DNA of 9,882 nt, from positions 1 to 9,882 of the forward strand of contig JAQULX010000073.1 in NCBI GenBank assembly GCA_028718465.1. The letters are read 5' to 3'. This DNA comes from Dehalococcoidales bacterium (lineage in GTDB: Bacteria > Chloroflexota > Dehalococcoidia > Dehalococcoidales > UBA3254). Shown here piece after piece: positions 1 through 5,688 of this stretch (its first letter is position 1; the number at the start of each line of letters is the position of its first letter). The notes under the pieces were generated by a model. It was not told where the DNA came from. It saw only the letters and a program-made list of their open reading frames with translations, and searched no databases. Made by a program: the position numbers and the translations under genes.

Positions 1-369
1 GCCCTGGGAGCAAACCCGCTGACTTTTTCCGGTCTGGCCGGCCTGGGCGATCTGATGGCTACCTGCTCCAGCACCTTGAGTCGTAACCATTACATGGGAG
101 TGGAGCTGACCAAAAACCGCTCCGTGGAAGAAATCTCCAAATCCATGGACGGCATCGCCGAGGGAGTCAGCACCACCAGAGCAGCCTGGGAACTGGCCCG
201 GGGACTGGGCCTGGAAATGCCCATCACTGAAAAGATATATCGTGTGCTCTATGAAAACCTCAGTCCTAAAGAAGCTGCTGCAGAGCTTATGGGGGCGCCC
301 GTAAATCACGAATTGACCGGACGCAAATGGAAGCTGTTTTCTTTCCTTACCCGCCGCAGGCGCAGGTGA
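1..369 (+). CDS. gpsA: Glycerol-3-phosphate dehydrogenase [NAD(P)+], C-terminal part (5' end outside window)
   Basis: This is the C-terminal 122 residues of GpsA, the soluble enzyme that interconverts dihydroxyacetone phosphate and sn-glycerol 3-phosphate for phospholipid synthesis. The reading frame is open from base 1 and ends at TGA 367-369. The recognisable family block is GLAGLGDLMATC followed by SRNHYMG, which is the substrate-binding helical region of the C-terminal domain. It is followed by the usual AEGVSTTRAAWELARGLG and MPITEKIYRVLYE helices. The extreme C-terminus is a short basic tail with five arginines in a row, after a WKLFSFL segment; that tail is not a conserved feature of the family. 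The start codon and the N-terminal Rossmann domain lie to the left of the window. The gene converges on dnaJ with only 6 bases between the two stop codons and no visible terminator. Confidence 0.93.
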   Translation, partial: ALGANPLTFSGLAGLGDLMATCSSTLSRNHYMGVELTKNRSVEEISKSMDGIAEGVSTTRAAWELARGLGLEMPITEKIYRVLYENLSPKEAAAELMGAPVNHELTGRKWKLFSFLTRRRRR

Positions 370-375
370 AAGCCC

Positions 376-1500
376 TTATTCGCCGTAAGCATCCCTGACG
401 CCGTCCATCCACTTCTTCCATTTTTCTGCCGGCGGCATATTATTCGGAGTGAGGCTCATCCTCAGATCCTTTAACATCTGGCGCTGTTTGTCATTCAGCG
501 AGTCCGGAGTGACCACTACCAGTAAAACCAGTTGATCGCCGCGTCCGCTCCGCTGGAGATGCGATATCCCCTGGCCTTTTAAACGAAAGAGCTTACCGGT
601 CTGGCTGCCGGGTGGAATCCTTATTTTGGTCTTACCTACCAGACTGGGGACTTCTACCTCATCGCCCAGCGCTGCCTGGATAAAATCGACAGGCAGTTCA
701 TAGATAATATCATCTCCTCGCCTGGTAAAGTACTCATGGGGCTTTACCGAGACTGAGATATACAGGTTGCCTGAAGGCCCCCCGCGTCTTCCGGAATCGC
801 CTTCACCGCGCATCACCAGTTGAGCGCCGCCATCCACTCCTGCCGGAATATTGATATTAATGGTCCGTTCAGCCCTCTCCCGGCCGCTTCCCCGGCACTG
901 TGGGCAGTGCTCCGTGATAATCGTGCCGGTCCCCCGGCAGCGAGAACAGGTAGTGATATTGGTAAAACGCCCGAAGATGCTTTGCTGGACCCGCCGGATC
1001 TGCCCGCTCCCATTACATGAAGTACAGCGCACGGGATCAACTCCCGGCTTGGACCCCAGGCCATGGCATAGAGAGCAATTTTCAACGCGGGATACCTTGA
1101 TCTCTTTTTGAGAGCCGAAAACGGCTTCCTCGAAGGTAATGGTGATAGCAACACGCTGGTCAGCCCCCTGTTCAGGCCCCTGCCGGGTGGTTGTCGTTGC
1201 CCCCCCGAAGAAAGCATCGAAGATATCACCGAAACCGCCGAAGCCCATGTCTTCAAAGCCTCTGCCTGCGGATGTATCTACGCCGGCATGGCCGAAGCGG
1301 TCGTAAGCCGACCTTTTATCATGATCGGAGAGGACTTCATAAGCTTCATTGATTTCCTTAAAGGCCTCACCCGTTCCATCCTCGTGATTATGGTCCGGGT
1401 GATATTTAAAGGCCAGTTTGCGAAAAGCCTTCTTTATTTCTTCATCATTAGCGTTCCTGCCTACGCCCAGGATTTCATAATAATCGCGTTTTGTAGCCAT
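376..1500 (-). CDS. dnaJ: Chaperone protein DnaJ (type I J-domain Hsp40)
   Basis: DnaJ is the cytoplasmic co-chaperone that delivers unfolded substrates to DnaK and stimulates its ATPase. At 374 residues it has normal type I length. The J domain covers residues about 5-70 with the essential HPD tripeptide at 34-36. A Gly/Phe-rich linker follows at about 78-100 (GFGGFGDIF). The zinc-binding domain has four CxxCxGxG repeats, with cysteine pairs at 142/145, 159/162, 185/188 and 199/202, all intact. The substrate-binding C-terminal beta domains occupy about 210-345. The ATG at 1500 is supported by the conserved [13 protein letters not shown] opening. There is no Shine-Dalgarno-like sequence in the 20 bases before it (an AT-rich stretch), which is odd for this window. 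The gene is not linked to dnaK: a kinase and a small helical gene lie between them, and no full CIRCE is seen upstream. Confidence 0.97.
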   Translation of the reverse strand: MATKRDYYEILGVGRNANDEEIKKAFRKLAFKYHPDHNHEDGTGEAFKEINEAYEVLSDHDKRSAYDRFGHAGVDTSAGRGFEDMGFGGFGDIFDAFFGGATTTTRQGPEQGADQRVAITITFEEAVFGSQKEIKVSRVENCSLCHGLGSKPGVDPVRCTSCNGSGQIRRVQQSIFGRFTNITTCSRCRGTGTIITEHCPQCRGSGRERAERTININIPAGVDGGAQLVMRGEGDSGRRGGPSGNLYISVSVKPHEYFTRRGDDIIYELPVDFIQAALGDEVEVPSLVGKTKIRIPPGSQTGKLFRLKGQGISHLQRSGRGDQLVLLVVVTPDSLNDKQRQMLKDLRMSLTPNNMPPAEKWKKWMDGVRDAYGE

Positions 1501-1523
1501 ATTAAACTAAAATATTAAGCCTA

Positions 1524-1542
1524 AATTTCGATATCCGAAATT
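1524..1542. promoter_or_regulatory. Perfect 7-bp inverted repeat upstream of dnaJ (candidate operator)
   Basis: On the minus strand the sequence reads AATTTCG, then GATAT, then CGAAATT. The two 7-base arms are exact reverse complements around a 5-base centre. The near edge lies 23 bases before the dnaJ start codon. The size and symmetry resemble a dimeric repressor site, but I cannot assign a regulator, and AT-rich palindromes can arise by chance. Confidence 0.4.
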
Positions 1543-1604
1543 AAGTTCAACCCTCCAGAATAATCGCTCTCCTTCAAGAAGAGTCCCGTTCAAATTCTTT
1601 ATCT

Positions 1605-1610
1605 AGTATA
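1605..1610 (-). promoter_or_regulatory. Candidate -10 box for dnaJ
   Basis: On the minus strand this reads TATACT, a 5/6 match to the sigma-70-type -10 consensus. The -35 position at 17-bp spacing (1628-1633, TTCAAA) is a poor match. Transcription would start near 1598, giving a dnaJ leader of about 100 bases that contains the 19-bp palindrome. The CIRCE-like half-site at 1616-1624 lies between the two boxes. This is a weak call. Confidence 0.25.
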
Positions 1611-1747
1611 ACACTTTAACAGTCTGTTTTGAAGCTGAAGAGGACTTTTTTTCAGGGTCAATTCGTTCTTTCAAAACCCTTGCGGACTTGATCCGGAATC
1701 TACCCGGCCTCGCTCTCCTTAATCATCAATCTTAAATCATTCCCGGC

Positions 1748-1777
1748 TTTACAATTAACGTCTCTTTCGATTATCAT
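1748..1777 (+). promoter_or_regulatory. Candidate promoter of the PAS histidine kinase gene
   Basis: A TTTACA -35 box (1748-1753) and a TATCAT -10 box (1772-1777) are separated by 18 bases; each matches its consensus at 5 of 6 positions. The predicted transcription start near 1784 leaves only about 15 bases before the kinase ATG at 1799, so the leader would be very short. Confidence 0.4.
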
Positions 1778-1798
1778 AGACTTACACTGGATGTTGAA

Positions 1799-4700
1799 AT
1801 GAACAAAAAAGCCAGGAGTCGACTGAAAAGAGCAATATCGCAACCTGAACCGATCCGGAAGCAGTCCCCTGCTACCCCAGCCTCTTCAGAAGCAGATTCC
1901 AGGAGACCTCCTGGCGGATCTGGCGTCTCCGGTCGCAGTAAATCATCACAGCGGGGGAAACCGGAGCAAGTCCGGCTGCCTCCTCATAAGCCCCGTGGTA
2001 AATACAGGGAATTCTTTGATTCCGTTCCCATTGGTTATCTCATTGTGGACAGGGAAAGCATCATTGTAGAAGCTAATCTTGCCGCGGCAGAAATGCTGGG
2101 TATCGACAGAAACAGCCTGGTAAACTCATCATTCATCTGCTATATCGACCCTGATTCTCGTGATGCCTGCCATACCGGTATCCATAAAGCCTTTGGGTCT
2201 CCTGAACGTCAAAGCTTTGACCTGCGGATCAGAAAAAAGAACGGAGACTCGTTTTTTGCTCGCCTGGATTGTCTTGCAGCGCTGGATCCCGCCAGCAACC
2301 AGGATATCTGCCGCATCGTTATCTCCGATGTCAATGAATATAAACAGATTGAGCATGATTTAAAAGAACACGAAGCTTTTAACAATAATATTATGATGGA
2401 AGCCCCTAATCCACTCATTTTATATGATTTTGACTGCGGCGTCTGTTATGTAAACCCAGCGTTTGAAGCTATTACCGGGTATTCCAGCGTGGAAATCATC
2501 GGCCTCCATCCTCCTTTTCCCTGGTGGCCTGAAGAATGCGCCGGGGAATACATGTTAAAGGCAATTCCGGAGATTGACACCCCCGGCTTCATCCCGGAGG
2601 AACGTTTCAGGAAAAAGAGCGGGGAGGAATTCTGGGTTTATATCAGTACCCGCGTTATCGAGATGCCCGGCAAGGTCAAGCGCCTGATCTCAAGCTGGAT
2701 AGATATCACCCGGCATAAACTGTCTGAGGAAAACCTCCGGACCTCAGAGGAAACATTTTCCAGGGCATTCAATGCGGTCCCGATTCCCATGTCTATCGCT
2801 ACTCTGAAGGAAGGCCGGTTTATCGATGTCAATAACAGCTTCCTGAAGACCTTAGGTTTGAACCGCGATCAGGTAATAGGGCGCCGTGTGACCGAATTCG
2901 ATTTATGGGGCAGCGTCCATGATCGTGAACGTATAGTTCAGGCGGTCCAGAAATACGGCCGCATTGAAGATGTTGAGCTACCTATTAAAAACAGCTCCGG
3001 CGAAATCGGCATCATTTCAGTTTCGGCCGTTAGATTAATGCTTGACAGAACCGAATGCCTGCTGGTGGCAGCCCATGACATTACAGATCATAAGAAAACA
3101 GAAAAAGCCCTGTCCAGGTCCAGGAACAGTCTGGAAGAACAGGTAAGGCTGCGCACGGTCGAATTGCATACAGCCAGCGCCCAATCAGCACTCAGGGCCA
3201 TGATCCTGGATATGGCTTCAGACGCCGTAATTATGTATTCACAGGATGGCAAGCTGATCTATGCCAATGAAGCAGTCAGCCGGCTGTACGGCTATACTCG
3301 TGATGATTTGGCCAATTTCAATGTAAGCCGTTTAATCCCACCCGATGAAATGCCCGGATTTCATGACAGAATTGCCGCCGTGATCAGCCGGGGCGATATC
3401 AGATCGGATGTCGACCACCTGCGCAAGGACGGTACTAAAGTATCCGTCGAAATGCATTCACGCTTGATTGAAACAGAAGGCCGCCGGTACATCATCAACA
3501 TTGTCCGGGATAATACGGAACGCCACCAGGCAGAAGAAAAGCTGAAATACCAGGCTATGCTGCTGGAAAATATCTCCGATGCGGTTATTTCTACCGACAT
3601 GGATGAGAAAATCATAAGCTGGAATAAAGCCGCGGAGCAAATGTACGGTTGGAAAGAAGAGGAGGTCCTCGGCCGTGATGCTGGAGATATTATCGGCACG
3701 GAATTTCCTCCAGGAGAGAGGGATGAATACCTTAAAAGCCTTCTTGAACACGGCTCCTGGCGGGGAGAGTATATTCACAGGAGAAAGGACGGCTCTCCCA
3801 TTTTGGTCTCTGGCTCAACCACTCTGGCAAGGCGCAGTCCGGGAAAACCGGACCGGATAATCTCCATTAATCGGGACATTTCCAACAGGAAAAAGGTGTC
3901 AGATGAGATCAAACAAAATGAGCTGCGGCTGAAGAGCATCATGGATGCTATGACAGAAGGTATCGCCCTGATAGCACCGGACGGGACCGTGATACTGACC
4001 AACAAAGCCGAAGCCGGGATGCTGGGACTGGAATCACCCGAAGTGCGAATAGGCCTGCATTTCAGAAATGAAAAGTTGGGCCATATCTATCCTGACGGTA
4101 CTCCCCTCTCGGTGGAAGAATCTGCTGTTGTCAGCGCTATCAAAAGAAAACGCAGTATCCGGGACTTTGAAGAAGGACTGATCAGGGAGGACGGTTCCAT
4201 CCTCTGGATTAATTCCAATGCCGTACCGGTTATCAACGATTCAGGCGAGGTAATAGGCGTCGTGCGCACAATGATAGACATTACCGAACGGAAAAGATTG
4301 ATGGACGAGAGGGATCAATTCACCAGGCGGCTGTTGGATGTCCAGGAAGAAGAAAGGAAAAGGATCTCCCGCGAGTTGCATGACGACACCGCCCAGTACC
4401 TGGCTTTGCTAACTCTGGAGATGGACTCTCTGATCGAGAAGGGAAAACAACTGCCTGCGGAAACCATCGAACATTTGCATAAACTGCGAAACACCGTAAC
4501 CAAGACCCTCAAAGAGGTGCGCCGTTTCAGCCACGAGCTGAGACCAAGCGTACTGGAACATTTCGGGTTAGCGGCCGCCCTGGAGCTGATTATTAACGAG
4601 TTCAACACCTCATACCGGACAGTTGTCTCCTTCACCTGCGAAGGATCGGAAGAGCGCTTGCCGGACGAAATTGAGCTGGCTTTGTTCCGGATTGCTCAGG

Positions 4701-4972
4701 AAGCTTTAAGCAACATCCGTAAACATTCGGAAGCCTCGAAAGCTGAAGTGGTCCTCTCATGCAGAGCGACCAAAGTCCGCCTCACCATCTCGGATAACGG
4801 AAAGGGATTCAAAATAGTCCGGCAAAACCAGGCCGAAAGCAAGGGCAGTTTAGGGCTGATAGGGATGAGAGAGCGTGCTCACATTATCGGGGCTAACCTG
4901 AAAGTGAGGTCCCGCATCAACAAGGGCACAGTTATCAGTGTTGGTTTAACCCTGAAGAACCGGGAAAGGTAA
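1799..4972 (+). CDS. Soluble multi-PAS sensor histidine kinase (HisKA_3 / NarL-DesK type)
   Basis: This is a 1057-residue two-component sensor kinase with no membrane-spanning segment or signal peptide, so it should sense a cytoplasmic signal. Residues 1-67 are basic, Pro/Ser-rich and probably disordered. Six PAS/PAC-type modules follow, at about 69-183, 193-307, 319-433, 463-575, 583-698 and 707-832; most end in a D-I/N-T/S-x-R/H-K-like PAC tail. A short coiled coil at about 435-462 separates the third and fourth. The HisKA_3 dimerisation domain (about 840-915) has the phosphoacceptor in RELHDDTAQ, His861. The HATPase_c domain has an N box around Asn972, the DNGKGF G1 box at 999-1004 and a second glycine box from about 1016 (GSLGLIGMRERA). 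Kinases of this type normally phosphorylate a LuxR/NarL-family response regulator, but none lies in the window. The ligand and output are unknown. The start has only a weak Shine-Dalgarno (CTGGATG). The gene ends 4 bases from the convergent hemerythrin-like gene. Confidence 0.93.
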   Translation: MNKKARSRLKRAISQPEPIRKQSPATPASSEADSRRPPGGSGVSGRSKSSQRGKPEQVRLPPHKPRGKYREFFDSVPIGYLIVDRESIIVEANLAAAEMLGIDRNSLVNSSFICYIDPDSRDACHTGIHKAFGSPERQSFDLRIRKKNGDSFFARLDCLAALDPASNQDICRIVISDVNEYKQIEHDLKEHEAFNNNIMMEAPNPLILYDFDCGVCYVNPAFEAITGYSSVEIIGLHPPFPWWPEECAGEYMLKAIPEIDTPGFIPEERFRKKSGEEFWVYISTRVIEMPGKVKRLISSWIDITRHKLSEENLRTSEETFSRAFNAVPIPMSIATLKEGRFIDVNNSFLKTLGLNRDQVIGRRVTEFDLWGSVHDRERIVQAVQKYGRIEDVELPIKNSSGEIGIISVSAVRLMLDRTECLLVAAHDITDHKKTEKALSRSRNSLEEQVRLRTVELHTASAQSALRAMILDMASDAVIMYSQDGKLIYANEAVSRLYGYTRDDLANFNVSRLIPPDEMPGFHDRIAAVISRGDIRSDVDHLRKDGTKVSVEMHSRLIETEGRRYIINIVRDNTERHQAEEKLKYQAMLLENISDAVISTDMDEKIISWNKAAEQMYGWKEEEVLGRDAGDIIGTEFPPGERDEYLKSLLEHGSWRGEYIHRRKDGSPILVSGSTTLARRSPGKPDRIISINRDISNRKKVSDEIKQNELRLKSIMDAMTEGIALIAPDGTVILTNKAEAGMLGLESPEVRIGLHFRNEKLGHIYPDGTPLSVEESAVVSAIKRKRSIRDFEEGLIREDGSILWINSNAVPVINDSGEVIGVVRTMIDITERKRLMDERDQFTRRLLDVQEEERKRISRELHDDTAQYLALLTLEMDSLIEKGKQLPAETIEHLHKLRNTVTKTLKEVRRFSHELRPSVLEHFGLAAALELIINEFNTSYRTVVSFTCEGSEERLPDEIELALFRIAQEALSNIRKHSEASKAEVVLSCRATKVRLTISDNGKGFKIVRQNQAESKGSLGLIGMRERAHIIGANLKVRSRINKGTVISVGLTLKNRER

Positions 4973-4976
4973 CAGG

Positions 4977-5441
4977 TTACTTCGACAACAATTCCAGAAT
5001 GGAGTTTTCTCTGGCGTTATTAGCGTTTAATGTGCGGCATAAAGCATCTACTTTCTGCTTTAAGAATACGCAGTTGAACAGTATACCTACAGGGCTGACA
5101 TTGAGCAATATCCAGTTTATATCAGCCAAAAGGTCCAGGGCTTCCTGATGCTGCAGCTTGATGGCTTTTGTTATCGGGTCGCCCACTAACGGCTGTATCA
5201 CTTCCTGTTCACGGGCCTGGTGGTCCTCAAGACCATCCCGGAGAGTCCCTATAGCCCGCTTCAGGTTTACCCGCTTATCGCTAAGGTAATTCACCTGGTA
5301 ATCGGAGAAATTGTCCGGTTCATCCCGAAGGCTGGACAGGGTGAGCAGATTATCGGCTGCGTTTGCTATCTGTTTGGTGTTGGCCTCGATTACTTCGTGT
5401 TCCTGCATCAGCTTCTCAAATGCAGTAATGATATTTAGCAT
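4977..5441 (-). CDS. Small helical protein, hemerythrin-like with incomplete metal-ligand set
   Basis: This is a 154-residue, almost wholly alpha-helical cytoplasmic protein. The ATG at 5441 is chosen because GGAGGTG (5447-5453) sits 5 bases before it and an extended -10 box lies just upstream; an in-frame ATG at 5504 lies upstream of that promoter and lacks support. The helix pattern recalls hemerythrin-type four-helix bundles, which bind O2 or sense iron/oxygen through a di-iron site. His15 is in LMQEHEVIE, His74 and Glu78 form an HxxxE in the second helix (DHQAREQEV), and His98 is in LQHQEALDLL. The expected final HxxxE near the C-terminus is instead NxxxE (Asn141-Glu145), so the iron site may be incomplete. 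Two cysteines (124, 135) are present. It converges on the PAS kinase with a 4-base gap. The family assignment is tentative; it may be an unrelated helical bundle. Confidence 0.5.
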   Translation of the reverse strand: MLNIITAFEKLMQEHEVIEANTKQIANAADNLLTLSSLRDEPDNFSDYQVNYLSDKRVNLKRAIGTLRDGLEDHQAREQEVIQPLVGDPITKAIKLQHQEALDLLADINWILLNVSPVGILFNCVFLKQKVDALCRTLNANNARENSILELLSK

Positions 5442-5446
5442 GTCTT

Positions 5447-5453
5447 CACCTCC
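5447..5453 (-). promoter_or_regulatory. Ribosome binding site deciding the start of the hemerythrin-like gene
   Basis: GGAGGTG on the minus strand is a near-perfect Shine-Dalgarno sequence, 5 bases before ATG 5441. It fixes the start at the 22nd codon of the longest open frame. Confidence 0.8.
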
Positions 5454-5482
5454 CCATCTCCACATAGCGCTCATCGTAAACC

Positions 5483-5491
5483 ATTGTACCA
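5483..5491 (-). promoter_or_regulatory. Extended -10 promoter for the hemerythrin-like gene
   Basis: The minus strand reads TGGTACAAT, a TGn motif joined to a 5/6 match of the -10 consensus. The -35 region is weak, as is usual for extended -10 promoters. Initiation near 5476 would give a leader of about 35 bases with the strong Shine-Dalgarno, and would exclude the upstream ATG at 5504. Confidence 0.45.
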
Positions 5492-5532
5492 GTAGTTGAG
5501 TCATGAATAAAATTTTTTCCGGTCTTTTTTTA

Positions 5533-5554
5533 AGTCAACTTGCTTAATTTGACT
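5533..5554. repeat. Inverted repeat AGTCAA-N10-TTGACT upstream of the hemerythrin-like gene
   Basis: Two exact 6-base arms (5533-5538 and 5549-5554) flank a 10-base centre. The spacing places equivalent positions in the arms 16 bases apart. Each arm also reads as a -35-like TTGACT, one on each strand. It lies upstream of the predicted promoter of the small helical gene and could be an operator, but the function is not shown. Confidence 0.3.
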
Positions 5555-5626
5555 ACAGTTTCTGGTGCGGTTGCATACCCGAAATTATACTGAAAGATGG
5601 CTAAGCGTTAAATCGGCGGCGGTGAC

Positions 5627-5662
5627 AAAAAAACCCCCTTCATCGGACATGAAGGGGGTTTT
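5627..5662 (-). terminator. Intrinsic terminator of the hrcA-grpE-dnaK operon
   Basis: A perfect 14-bp stem (5630-5643 pairing with 5649-5662) contains a run of five G-C pairs and closes a 5-base loop. On the minus strand it is followed by seven T residues (5633-5627, partly shared with the stem base). It begins 26 bases after the dnaK stop codon. It is a textbook Rho-independent terminator and isolates dnaK from the genes to the left, including dnaJ. Confidence 0.93.
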
Positions 5663-5688
5663 ATATCCTGTACTATGTTCCCGAACTG

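Larger units (their letters stand above)
1501..1798. other. Divergent intergenic region between dnaJ and the PAS kinase
   Basis: This 298-base gap separates the divergently transcribed dnaJ (-) and histidine kinase (+). It is AT-rich next to dnaJ and contains a 19-bp palindrome, a candidate dnaJ -10 box, a single CIRCE-like half-site at 1616-1624 (TTAACAGTC) and a candidate kinase promoter near its right end. I see no convincing ORF, RNA gene or intrinsic terminator in it. Confidence 0.7.

Noticed and set aside
1570..1579. CTTCAAGAAG short palindrome between dnaJ and the kinase
   Set aside because: Arms of four bases are too short to separate from chance, and it has no clear relation to a promoter.
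5442..5504. A 21-residue N-terminal extension of the hemerythrin-like protein from ATG 5504
   Set aside because: The extension has no ribosome binding site and crosses the predicted extended -10 promoter, while ATG 5441 has GGAGGTG at ideal distance.
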